From DATGUA01 sp035301545 (GTDB taxonomy: Bacteria > Bacillota > Clostridia > Tissierellales > Tissierellaceae), in assembly GCA_035301545.1 (NCBI GenBank), contig DATGUA010000011.1, positions 1 through 29,652 on the forward strand: 29,652 nucleotides of DNA, read 5' to 3'. How positions within the stretch are numbered: the stretch's first letter is position 1; each line of letters starts with the position of its first letter. Shown piece by piece: positions 8,118 through 16,061 of this stretch. The notes below the pieces were generated by a model that saw nothing but the letters and a program-made list of their open reading frames with translations, was not told the origin of the DNA and did not search any database. The position numbers and the translations under genes are program-made.

Positions 8118-8140
8118 GTAAAAAACTTTAATAAAAGTTT

Positions 8141-8179
8141 AATAAAAGCTTGAATCTAAAATTGATTCAAGCTTTTATT
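8141..8179 (+). terminator. Terminator behind the P-loop gene
   Basis: A 16-bp perfect stem (AATAAAAGCTTGAATC and its complement) with a 7-base loop ends in a T-rich tract. The A-rich left side means it could also act in reverse. Confidence 0.85.
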
Positions 8180-8210
8180 TAGAAAAATATTAGCTTAGAA
8201 AGGCGATAAA

Positions 8211-8930
8211 ATGAGTAAAAAAGAACGATTAGATAAAGTATTATCAAATATGGGATATGGAAGTAGAAAAGATGTAAAGAAATATATTAAAGACGGTAGA
8301 GTTAGAGTAAATGATGAAATTATAAGAAAGAATCAGACAAAGGTAGATCCTTATGAAGATAAAATATTTTTTGGTAATGAAAGAGTATTATATAGAGAAT
8401 ATATATATTTAATGATGAATAAACCACAAGGACTAGTATCTTCAACTCATGACCCTAATTCACCAACTGTAATAGAAGTATTAGATTATGATTATCAAAT
8501 ATTTGAACCTTTTCCTGCTGGAAGACTGGACAAAGATACAGAAGGTTTATTATTAATAACTAATGATGGAAAATTATCTCATGAGCTCCTATCACCAAAA
8601 AAAGGAGTAGAAAAATGTTATTATGTAGAGGTAGATGGATATATAGAGGAAAAACATATGGAAAAAATGAAAGAAGGAGTTACTCTAGACGACGGTTACA
8701 AAACCTTACCAGCTAAATTAGAGATAATAAAGGCAGATGTAGTATCACAAGCTTATTTAACCATCAAAGAAGGAAAGTTTCATCAGGTAAAAAGGATGTT
8801 TGAAAGTCTGGATATGAAGGTTATATATTTGAAACGTGTTTCTATGGGAAATTTAAAATTAGATCCAGATTTAAAAGTAGGAGAATACAGAGAACTAACA
8901 GAAGAAGAATTAAATTTGCTAAAAGTATAA
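8211..8930 (+). CDS. RsuA/RluB/RluE-type rRNA pseudouridine synthase
   Basis: It isomerises a specific uridine in rRNA to pseudouridine. The N-terminal S4 RNA-binding domain (about residues 5-60) includes ERLDKVLSNMGYGSRKDVKK. The catalytic domain carries the signature AGRLDKDTEGLLLITNDG with the catalytic aspartate at Asp107, and the later FHQVKRMF motif typical of the RsuA subfamily. The length of 239 residues fits RsuA (16S position 516 in E. coli), but RluB- or RluE-type targets cannot be excluded. AAAGG lies 7 bases before the ATG. The next gene begins 50-70 bp downstream and may be co-transcribed. Confidence 0.93.
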   Translation: MSKKERLDKVLSNMGYGSRKDVKKYIKDGRVRVNDEIIRKNQTKVDPYEDKIFFGNERVLYREYIYLMMNKPQGLVSSTHDPNSPTVIEVLDYDYQIFEPFPAGRLDKDTEGLLLITNDGKLSHELLSPKKGVEKCYYVEVDGYIEEKHMEKMKEGVTLDDGYKTLPAKLEIIKADVVSQAYLTIKEGKFHQVKRMFESLDMKVIYLKRVSMGNLKLDPDLKVGEYRELTEEELNLLKV

Positions 8931-8980
8931 AATAATATATGATATAATAGATATAGAAAATAAAAGAATGGGTGTATAAT

Positions 8981-9532
8981 TTGGGTATTTACAAAAGGAA
9001 AGAAATGTTTGATGATTTTTTCGAACAGAGATCTTATTTAATTTTTCAGTTTGAAGGTGGAGAGATTTCAAAAAAGGAATTCTTAGAACAAAATTATAAT
9101 TTAGTGAGAAAGACTAATATAAGGCCGTTTCTTAGAATAGACAGTTATGAAAAAGGTATGTTTAATTACCAATATTATAATGTATTAGCTAAATATCATA
9201 ATATGTTGGCAAAAGAGACAAAAAATACTAGGCGACATAAAAGATATTATCCATATTATTTAAATAAAGGTAATAACTACTATCATGAAAAAGATAAGGC
9301 TGCACTAGGTTTATTAAAACATTTAAAGTTTAAAGGTATAGAAGCTTATTATATAGATGTAGAATCTAGAGTATTAAAAGATGAACTGTATGAAATAGTA
9401 TTATTAGATTATAAAGAAGCTATATTTCATTCAAAGTCAAAATGGTTATTAGATATTTTAAGAGAAGAAGGGGTATTTATTGAAGGGGTTAAGACATCCT
9501 TAATAGATGAATATATAAATGAAAAATACTAA
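8981..9532 (+). CDS. Unknown clostridial protein (possibly DUF6648 family)
   Basis: A protein of about 183 residues rich in Tyr, Lys and Glu, with no membrane segment or recognisable catalytic motif. From memory it resembles the DUF6648 group of clostridia; this is tentative. Striking runs are FFEQRSYLIFQFEGGEISKKEF near the start and RRHKRYYPYYLNKGNNYYHEKDKAALGLL in the middle (key parts: RRHKRYYPYYLNKG, YYHEKDKAA). The start is uncertain: GTG 8972 lacks a ribosome site, TTG 8981 has GGGTG six bases before it, and ATG 9005 has AAAGG six bases before it. Its stop codon lies inside a bidirectional terminator facing a minus-strand gene. Confidence 0.7.
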   Translation: MGIYKRKEMFDDFFEQRSYLIFQFEGGEISKKEFLEQNYNLVRKTNIRPFLRIDSYEKGMFNYQYYNVLAKYHNMLAKETKNTRRHKRYYPYYLNKGNNYYHEKDKAALGLLKHLKFKGIEAYYIDVESRVLKDELYEIVLLDYKEAIFHSKSKWLLDILREEGVFIEGVKTSLIDEYINEKY

Positions 9533-9564
9533 GAAACTAGTAATTACTAGTTTCTTAGTATTTT
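9523..9564. terminator. 42-bp perfect palindrome, shared bidirectional terminator
   Basis: The 21-bp arms meet at AA|TT (9543/9544), forming an exact palindrome that begins AAAATACTAAGAAACTAG on either strand. It serves two converging genes, and both of their stop codons (9530-9532 plus, 9563-9565 minus) fall in or against it. Confidence 0.88.
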
Positions 9565-10144
9565 ATTCTTGATTTGATATTATTTTTATTATCTTCTCTA
9601 AAGAACTATCAGAATCAATTTCATAATCATCAGCTCTAAGATATTTCTCTACACCCATGGATTCAACTTTCTTATGAAAATCATTTTCACTATCAATTAA
9701 TCCTTCTTCTTTTAAAATATCAGCTATTGCCTGAGAAGAAGATCCTTTTGGAATATTGATTTTGACTTTGGTACTTTTAGACTCTTGATCAGAATCCTTG
9801 TCTTTATCCTCTTTTTTCGAATCAGATGAATCTTTATTATCTATATCTTCATCTTGAGAACTTGAAGATTTCTCATCATTAGATTCTTTATTATCAGAGT
9901 CTGAAGCTGTTTCATCAGAATCTTTATCTTCATCCTCAGAATCAGATTCATCATCTAAGTCTTCTTCATTAATAGCTGTGTCTGTAGATGGATCCTTCTG
10001 TTTGAAACTTGGATTATCTTTAGCAAATAAAATATCCAATCTCCAACCAATAATTCCAACGACAGCTACAACGATTAATAACATTATAATATAATCCATG
10101 AAATCATATAAAATATCTTGAAGTTTTTCAAAAAAGTTTTTCAT
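9563..10144 (-). CDS. Membrane-anchored acidic protein with MltG/YceG-like N-terminal domain
   Basis: A 193-residue protein with one membrane segment near the N-terminus (about residues 17-38, DYIIMLLIVVAVVGIIGW). A very acidic Asp/Glu/Ser/Lys-rich linker follows (about 50-125), then a small C-terminal domain KVKINIPKGSSSQAIADILKEEGLI (cited in part: INIPKGSSS, IADILKEEGLI). That domain matches the LysM-like start of the endolytic transglycosylase MltG, but the catalytic YceG domain is absent. By topology the linker and domain would be extracellular, reaching into the wall. AGAGGTG lies 5 bases before the ATG. A role in peptidoglycan binding is inference. Confidence 0.7.
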   Translation of the reverse strand: MKNFFEKLQDILYDFMDYIIMLLIVVAVVGIIGWRLDILFAKDNPSFKQKDPSTDTAINEEDLDDESDSEDEDKDSDETASDSDNKESNDEKSSSSQDEDIDNKDSSDSKKEDKDKDSDQESKSTKVKINIPKGSSSQAIADILKEEGLIDSENDFHKKVESMGVEKYLRADDYEIDSDSSLEKIIKIISNQE

Positions 10145-10183
10145 TAATACACCTCTTTAGTATCTAATTTTTAGAGTATTCTA

Positions 10184-10212
10184 TTGTTTTTCATGTATAA
10201 TATAATTATAAC
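10184..10212 (+). promoter_or_regulatory. Promoter for the pseudouridine synthase-glutaminase pair
   Basis: TTGTTT (10184-10189) and TATAAC (10207-10212) are separated by 17 bp, within the 85-bp divergent gap. This predicts transcription starting around 10219, only about 20 bases before the proposed coding start. Confidence 0.5.
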
Positions 10213-10238
10213 ATAAGAAAATAGAAAAGGTGATAAAA

Positions 10239-11207
10239 ATTAGAGAATTAATAATTGATAAAAATGAACATGATCAAAGATTAGATAGATTTTTATTTAA
10301 ATATCTATCTAGAGCGCCACGGAGTTTTATATTTAGAATGATTAGAAAAAAGAATATAGAAGTAAATAGAAAAAGAGCAAAACCAGAAACTATGATTTAT
10401 AAAGGAGATAAAGTTCAATTATTCTTGTCAGATGAAACAATAAATAAATTTATTACTATAAAAGAAGAATTTAGTTCGAATATAGAATTAGATATTATAT
10501 ATGAGGATAAAAATATAATACTAATAAACAAACCAGCAGGATTATTATCCCATAAAGCAGGTCAGGATTTTGAAGAAAATTTAGTAGATAGTATGGTAAC
10601 TTATTTAATTAAAGAAAAAAAATATAATCCAGAAACAGAGAAAACTTTTACACCAGCTATTTGTAATAGATTAGATAGAAATACATCAGGTGTTATTATA
10701 GGTGCTAAGAATTATCAAGCATTAAAAATAATAAACGAAGCTATAAAGAATTTAGAGATTAAACGATATTATAAAACTATTGTAAATGGAATAATAAATA
10801 AGGATTTTAAAGCAGAAGCTTATCTATCTAAGGATAAAGATAGGAATATAGTAAAGATAAAAGAAGAATCACAAAAAAACAATAAAAAGATTCAAACAAA
10901 TATTAGTGTTTTAGACAAGAGAAAAGGGTACTCTCTATTAGAAATAGAGTTAATAACAGGAAGAACCCACCAAATTAGAGGACATTTAGCATCTTTAGGA
11001 TATCCAATAATAGGTGATAGAAAGTATGGAAATAGAAAGATAAATAGTATATTTAAAGATAGATATCAATTAGATAATCAATGGTTACATGGATATAGGA
11101 TTCAATTTAATGGATTAAGTTCACCTTTAGAATATTTAAACGGTAAATCCTTTGGTTCTAGACCAGAAAACAAATATGTAGAAATAGAAAAAGATTTATT
11201 CAGATAA
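10239..11207 (+). CDS. RluA-family rRNA pseudouridine synthase, probable ATT start
   Basis: It converts uridines in 23S rRNA to pseudouridine (RluC/RluD type). An S4 domain occupies about residues 10-65 (RLDRFLFKYLSRAPRSFI). The catalytic signature is ICNRLDRNTSGVIIGAK, with Asp146 counted from the ATT, and later GRTHQIRGHLASLGYPIIGD, a strong RluA-family motif. About 322 residues, normal length. The start is odd. The AAAGG ribosome site (10226-10230) is 8 bases before an ATT, and the expected N-terminus (M)RELIIDK begins there. The GTG at 10230 shares a base with that site and would add only three residues (MIK). Glutaminase follows after 16 bp. Confidence 0.9.
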   Translation: MRELIIDKNEHDQRLDRFLFKYLSRAPRSFIFRMIRKKNIEVNRKRAKPETMIYKGDKVQLFLSDETINKFITIKEEFSSNIELDIIYEDKNIILINKPAGLLSHKAGQDFEENLVDSMVTYLIKEKKYNPETEKTFTPAICNRLDRNTSGVIIGAKNYQALKIINEAIKNLEIKRYYKTIVNGIINKDFKAEAYLSKDKDRNIVKIKEESQKNNKKIQTNISVLDKRKGYSLLEIELITGRTHQIRGHLASLGYPIIGDRKYGNRKINSIFKDRYQLDNQWLHGYRIQFNGLSSPLEYLNGKSFGSRPENKYVEIEKDLFR

Positions 11208-11223
11208 AATTGGAGGAGAATCT

Positions 11224-12138
11224 ATGGAGATAGTTTTAGAAAAAATTATTAATAAAAATAAAAATTTAACTATAGAGGGAAAAGTAGCAGATTACATTCC
11301 TGTATTATCTAAAGCCAATCCTAAAGATATAGGTGTAACATTAATAGATAATAAGGGTAATCTCCATAAATCAGGAGATTATAATAAAAAATTCACTATA
11401 CAAAGTATATCTAAAGTATTAACTCTAATGTTAGCTATTATAGATAATGGAGAAGAATATGTATTTGAAAGGGTTGGATATGAAGGGACAGATGATCCTT
11501 TCAATACTCTATATAAATTAGATTTATCATATATAGATAAACCTGCAAATCCAATGATAAATTCAGGTGCTATACTTACTACATCTTTAATTAAAAATAA
11601 AGAAGAAGGAAGATTTAACAGGATTTTAGATATAATAAGGAAAATTAGTAAGAATCCAAATATTAGTTATAATGAGGAAGTATATTTATCAGAAAAATCC
11701 ACAGGAGATAAAAATAGGGCCCTAGTATATACAATGAAGTCTAGAGGGATGTTAGAAGGTAATGTAGAACAGATTTTAGATGATTATTTTAAACAATGTT
11801 CTATAGAAGTAGATACAGTAGATCTAGCTAATATAGCTTTTTTCTTATCAAATAAATGTAAAGGACTAGAATTCTATGGTAAAATTACTAAAGAAAAACT
11901 AAGTTCAATATTAGTAGGAATAATGAATAATTCAGGTATGTATAATTTTAGTGGACAATATGCAGTAGAGGTAGGTATACCATCTAAATCAGGTGTAGCA
12001 GGAGGAATAATGGGAGTAGTACCTTCTAAGGTAGGAATAGGAGTATATAGTCCAGCTTTAGATAAATATGGCAACTCAAAAGTAGGATATGAAATAATGA
12101 AAGATTTATCTAAAGAATTAAATTTAAGTTTGTTTTAA
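11224..12138 (+). CDS. glsA: Glutaminase A
   Basis: It hydrolyses glutamine to glutamate and ammonia in the cytoplasm and belongs to the serine-dependent beta-lactamase-like GlsA family. The catalytic Ser-x-x-Lys is seen in IQSISKV (Ser61, Lys64). The substrate-binding motif is NPMINSGAI (around Asn113), and KSGVAGGIMGVVP near the C-terminus is another hallmark. The length of 304 residues matches the family. GGAGGA lies 6 bases before the ATG. It follows the pseudouridine synthase by 16 bp and is closed by a terminator, so the two form a two-gene unit with no obvious functional link. A role in acid resistance or glutamate supply is possible. Confidence 0.95.
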   Translation: MEIVLEKIINKNKNLTIEGKVADYIPVLSKANPKDIGVTLIDNKGNLHKSGDYNKKFTIQSISKVLTLMLAIIDNGEEYVFERVGYEGTDDPFNTLYKLDLSYIDKPANPMINSGAILTTSLIKNKEEGRFNRILDIIRKISKNPNISYNEEVYLSEKSTGDKNRALVYTMKSRGMLEGNVEQILDDYFKQCSIEVDTVDLANIAFFLSNKCKGLEFYGKITKEKLSSILVGIMNNSGMYNFSGQYAVEVGIPSKSGVAGGIMGVVPSKVGIGVYSPALDKYGNSKVGYEIMKDLSKELNLSLF

Positions 12139-12153
12139 TTTAATATCCTAATG

Positions 12154-12185
12154 AAAAAAGGCATCTACAAAGGTAGATGCTTTTT
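12154..12185 (+). terminator. Terminator behind glsA
   Basis: An 8-bp GC-containing stem (GCATCTAC/GTAGATGC) with loop AAAG is flanked by AAAAAAG on the left and TTTTT on the right, a classic Rho-independent terminator. Confidence 0.88.
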
Positions 12186-12205
12186 ATATATATAATAATA
12201 AAAGA

Positions 12206-12234
12206 TTGTTCTATTTAATATATATAAATATAAA
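12206..12234 (+). promoter_or_regulatory. Promoter for the oligopeptide transporter operon
   Basis: TTGTTC (12206-12211) and TATAAA (12229-12234) are spaced by 17 bp, 30 bp before the gene's ribosome site and after the glsA terminator. The surroundings are very AT-rich, which lowers confidence. Confidence 0.45.
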
Positions 12235-12263
12235 TATAAATTTATAGTATAGGAGGAACAATT

Positions 12264-14120
12264 GTGAAAAAAGTAGATAGAAAGCTAATGATACCTTTAA
12301 TTTTATTAGTAATAATTATCCTAATAGGATTTACAATAAAAACTGTCTCATATAAAAAAGATGTATCAGCACATCAGGAATATAAATCTGTATATTCAGG
12401 AGAAATAACTACTCTTAATTATTTAATTACATCTAATGTTGAAGAAATAGGAGTAGTGGCAAACCTAATAGATACTTTAGTAGATTATGATAAATATGGA
12501 ATTCCACAACCAGGTTTAGCAGAGAGTTGGTCAGTATCTGATGATAAATTAAAGTGGACATTTCAAATTAGAGAAGGAGTAAAATGGTTAGAACATGATG
12601 GTAAAGAATATGGAGAGGTGACAGCTCAAGACTTTGTAGATTCTATGGCCTATATATTAGACTCATCTAATCAATCTCTAACGGCTAATATAGTTTATAA
12701 CATTATTAATAATGCTCGAGAATATTATAATGGAGAAATTAATGATTTTTCTCAGGTAGGTGTTAGGGCTATAGATAAATATACATTAGAATATACACTA
12801 AAAAAACCAGTACCATATTTTTTATCCATGACTACATATGTATGTTTTTTCCCAGTAAATGGAGAGTTTTTAGATGAATTAGGAGATGATTTCGGTACAG
12901 ATAATACAAAGATTTTATACAATGGTGCATATATTATGGAAACTTTTGAATCTCAGTATAAAAGGGTGTTAGTAGCTAATAAAGATTATTGGGATAGAGA
13001 AAATGTTCATATAAATAAATTAGTATCAATATATAATAAAGAAGCAGCTACATTAGCACCAGAATTATTTTCAAGAGGAGAAATAGATAGTACAGATATA
13101 TCATCTACAGTATTAAATGAGTGGATGAAAGATCCAAAGAAAAAAGATTTAATCAGACCTAATAGGACTAATTATTATACTTATTTTTATGCATTTAATT
13201 TTAATCCATTATTTCCAGAAGAATTTGAACCAGATAATTGGAGAATAGCTGTAAATAATGTAAATTTTAGAAAAGCCATATATCATGCTTTAGATAAAGA
13301 AGCAGCTTTGCTAACTTCAGAACCATATAATCCTGATAAATTAGTCCAAAATACTATTACTCCTAAAAATTTTGTAAATTATAATGGAGTAGATTATACA
13401 GATATGGGTGATCTAAAAGATGTAGTAGATAAAGATACATTTAATAAAAGAGAAGCCTTAAAATATAGGGAAAAGGCTATGGAACAACTAAAAAACAAAG
13501 TTGATTTTCCAGTTAAAGTCCTAATACCATACAATACTAGTGATGTAGATTGGGCTAATAGAACACAAGTAATAAAACAACAAATGGAAAACTTATTAGG
13601 TGAAGATTTTATAGATATAGTTATAGATCCTCAACCGCCTACAAGTTTTTTAGAAGATGTAAGAAGGGCTGGCCAATTTGCGTTATTAGAATGTAACTGG
13701 GGTCCAGATTATGCAGATCCAGAATCTTTTACAGATCCATTTATACCTTCAGGCACATATAATAAACCAGAATTAGCAAAAGAATATATAAAGTCTAATG
13801 GAAAGAGTGAATATGAAATTATGATAAATGAAGCTAAAGAAGAATTAATAGATATAGAAAAAAGATATAGTTTATTTGCTGATGCAGAAGCTTTTTTAAT
13901 TAATAAAGCTTTAGTGATTCCATATAGAATTGGGGGCGGAGGATATTCTGCGTCTAGATTAAACCCTTTTGAAGCTGCATATTCACCTTTTGGAGTATCA
14001 TCAGAGCGATATAAAGGATTAAAGATTATGAATAAACCTATGAATACAGAAAGATTTGAAGAGGAATTAAAATTATGGGAAAAAAAGAGAAATAAGGCTT
14101 TGAAATCATCAGAATATTGA
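12264..14120 (+). CDS. oppA: Oligopeptide ABC transporter substrate-binding protein, no lipobox
   Basis: The extracellular peptide receptor (SBP_bac_5 family) of the ABC importer encoded by the next four genes. It has 618 residues. N-terminal basic residues MKKVDRK precede a membrane helix (about residues 9-25, MIPLILLVIIILIGF). The body follows with LNYLITSN, LAESWSVSDDKLKWTFQIREGVKW (key part: KWTFQIREGVKW) and TAQDFVDSM, the usual order for OppA/DppA. Unusually for a Gram-positive binding protein there is no cysteine after the hydrophobic segment, so it cannot be a standard lipoprotein and is probably anchored by an uncleaved helix. The GTG start has AGGAGG 7 bases upstream. Peptide preference is not visible. 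Confidence 0.9.
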   Translation: MKKVDRKLMIPLILLVIIILIGFTIKTVSYKKDVSAHQEYKSVYSGEITTLNYLITSNVEEIGVVANLIDTLVDYDKYGIPQPGLAESWSVSDDKLKWTFQIREGVKWLEHDGKEYGEVTAQDFVDSMAYILDSSNQSLTANIVYNIINNAREYYNGEINDFSQVGVRAIDKYTLEYTLKKPVPYFLSMTTYVCFFPVNGEFLDELGDDFGTDNTKILYNGAYIMETFESQYKRVLVANKDYWDRENVHINKLVSIYNKEAATLAPELFSRGEIDSTDISSTVLNEWMKDPKKKDLIRPNRTNYYTYFYAFNFNPLFPEEFEPDNWRIAVNNVNFRKAIYHALDKEAALLTSEPYNPDKLVQNTITPKNFVNYNGVDYTDMGDLKDVVDKDTFNKREALKYREKAMEQLKNKVDFPVKVLIPYNTSDVDWANRTQVIKQQMENLLGEDFIDIVIDPQPPTSFLEDVRRAGQFALLECNWGPDYADPESFTDPFIPSGTYNKPELAKEYIKSNGKSEYEIMINEAKEELIDIEKRYSLFADAEAFLINKALVIPYRIGGGGYSASRLNPFEAAYSPFGVSSERYKGLKIMNKPMNTERFEEELKLWEKKRNKALKSSEY

Positions 14121-14138
14121 TTGGAGAAAGGGGATAGG

Positions 14139-15083
14139 ATGACAAAGTATATAGTAAAGCGAGTATTACAATCCATTTTAACCCTATTTATAATAATAAC
14201 CTTAGTATTCTTTTTAATCAGAATGATGCCAGAGGAAGGATACTTTGGGGATAGTTATGAAAAATTAGATGAAAGTCAAAGAGAAACTATATTAGAAAAT
14301 ATGGGGCTTCGAGACCCTATACATATACAATTAATTAATTTTTATAAACAAATGCTTACAAGAGATTTAGGAGAATCTATTATATATAGACCAAAAGTAT
14401 CTGTAACTAGTATATTAAGGGATAAATTACCATACTCCCTAAAGTTTGGTCTAGGAGCTATGGTTATATCCTTAATCTTTGGCATACCATTAGGAATAAG
14501 TATGGCTTTAAGGAGAAATAAAATCTGGGATAAGTTAGGAACAGTATATATAATACTTATAAATGCAGTTCCTGCAACTATATATTATTTATTTTTACAA
14601 TTATATATAAGTGGAATATTTAAACTGCCTATATTATTTGATGAAAATAATATTATATCTTGGATACTACCTGTATTATCTATGTCATTAGGAGGAATAG
14701 CTTCTTATGCTATGTGGATGAGAAGATATATATTAGATGAAATAAACAAGGATTATGTAAGTCTAGCTAAAGCTAAGGGACAGAGTAGTAGGAGTATTAT
14801 GATAAGACATGTTTTAAAAAATGCTTTTGTTCCTATGGCTCAATACTTACCTAGTGCAATTTTATTTACTATTGCAGGATCTATATACATAGAATCTCTA
14901 TATTCTATACCAGGTATGGGTGGATTATTAGTAGATGCTATACAAAGACAGGACAATAGTTTAATTCAAGGATTAGTACTTATATATTCATCTATAGGAA
15001 TTATAGGATTATTTTTAGGAGATATATTTATGGCCCTATTAGACCCAAGAATAAACCTATCTAAAAGGACAGGTGATAAATAA
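14139..15083 (+). CDS. oppB: Oligopeptide ABC transporter permease, OppB type
   Basis: The first of two membrane subunits of the peptide importer. Its N-terminus MTKYIVKRVLQSILTLFII is typical of OppB/DppB, followed by an extracellular domain with LGLRDPIHIQ-like sequence (here NMGLRDPIHIQLINFY). Several membrane segments follow, and the EAA loop DYVSLAKAKGQSSRSIMIRHVLKN docks onto the ATPases (key part: AKAKGQSS). There are 314 residues from the ATG at 14139, which has AAGGGG 5 bases upstream; the in-frame TTG at 14121 has no ribosome site. The stop overlaps the next start by one base (TAATG), implying translational coupling. An Opp versus Dpp label cannot be decided from sequence. Confidence 0.93.
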   Translation: MTKYIVKRVLQSILTLFIIITLVFFLIRMMPEEGYFGDSYEKLDESQRETILENMGLRDPIHIQLINFYKQMLTRDLGESIIYRPKVSVTSILRDKLPYSLKFGLGAMVISLIFGIPLGISMALRRNKIWDKLGTVYIILINAVPATIYYLFLQLYISGIFKLPILFDENNIISWILPVLSMSLGGIASYAMWMRRYILDEINKDYVSLAKAKGQSSRSIMIRHVLKNAFVPMAQYLPSAILFTIAGSIYIESLYSIPGMGGLLVDAIQRQDNSLIQGLVLIYSSIGIIGLFLGDIFMALLDPRINLSKRTGDK

Positions 15084-16051
15084 TGGGTAATAAAAGAATC
15101 GAAAAATTAGGAGATAATTTAAATAAATCACTTTTTACATTTGCAAAACATGGTAATAAAAGAAAACAGAAGCAAGGCTACTCAAATTACTCTTACTGGC
15201 AATCTACGATAAAAGCATTTACTGATAATAGTATTGCTCTTTTCTTCTTATATTTAATGATATTTTTAATAGGATTTGCTATTATACAACCCTATTTACC
15301 TAATCAAAAATCACCTACAGAAATATTTATAGATGCTGAAACAAAGATGCAATTAGTAAATCATCCTCCCAGTAAAGAATTTTTATTTGGAACTAATTCT
15401 ATAGGCCAAGATTTATGGTCTAGAATATGGATGGGTACTCGAACCTCTTTATTAATAGGAATATTAGTAGGAGTTTGGGAAGCTATTATAGGAATAATAA
15501 TAGGAACGATATGGGGTTATGTAAGAGCTTTAGATAGAATTATTACAGAAATATATAATGTCTTAAATAATATTCCAAGTACTATAGTTTTAGTATTATT
15601 AACATATATTATGAGTCCAGGATTAGGAACTATGATATTTGCTATGTGTATGACAGGTTGGTTAGGTATGGCAAGATTTGTTAGAAATCAAATAGTTATA
15701 ATAAGAGATAGAGAATATAATGTAGCCTCAAGAAGTCTAGGAACGCCTACTAGAAGAATTATGACTAGAAATCTATTACCATATTTGGTATCAGTTATTA
15801 TGTTAAGAATAGCTTTAGCTATACCAGCTGCTATTAATTCAGAAGTATTTTTAACATATATAGGATTAGGATTACCAGTAAGTATACCTTCTTTAGGAAA
15901 TCTTATAAATGAAAGTAGAGAAGTAATAAATTTAAAAAGTCTAAGATATCAATTAATATTTCCAGCTATAATATTATCATTAATAACTATATCCTTTTAT
16001 GTTATAGGAAATGTATTTGCAGATGCATCAGATCCACGAAATCATAATTAG
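15083..16051 (+). CDS. oppC: Oligopeptide ABC transporter permease, OppC type
   Basis: The second membrane subunit of the importer, 322 residues. It has a long cytoplasmic N-terminal tail, a first membrane helix (ALFFLYLMIFLIGFAIIQPY), then HPPSKEFLFGTNSIGQDLWSRI (key part: FGTNSIGQDLWSR), the family hallmark between helices 1 and 2. The EAA loop EYNVASRSLGTPTRRIMTRNLLP comes near the end (key part: SRSLGTPTRRI). It starts inside the oppB stop codon (TAATG) and ends 10 bp before oppD. Subunit balance is probably set by this coupling. Confidence 0.93.
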   Translation: MGNKRIEKLGDNLNKSLFTFAKHGNKRKQKQGYSNYSYWQSTIKAFTDNSIALFFLYLMIFLIGFAIIQPYLPNQKSPTEIFIDAETKMQLVNHPPSKEFLFGTNSIGQDLWSRIWMGTRTSLLIGILVGVWEAIIGIIIGTIWGYVRALDRIITEIYNVLNNIPSTIVLVLLTYIMSPGLGTMIFAMCMTGWLGMARFVRNQIVIIRDREYNVASRSLGTPTRRIMTRNLLPYLVSVIMLRIALAIPAAINSEVFLTYIGLGLPVSIPSLGNLINESREVINLKSLRYQLIFPAIILSLITISFYVIGNVFADASDPRNHN

Positions 16052-16061
16052 GAGGATATAA

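Noticed and set aside
8916..8948. TTGCTA and TATAAT as a promoter for the unknown gene at 8981
   Set aside because: The spacing is 21 bp, too long for a normal housekeeping promoter, and the -35 match is modest; read-through from the preceding gene is as likely.
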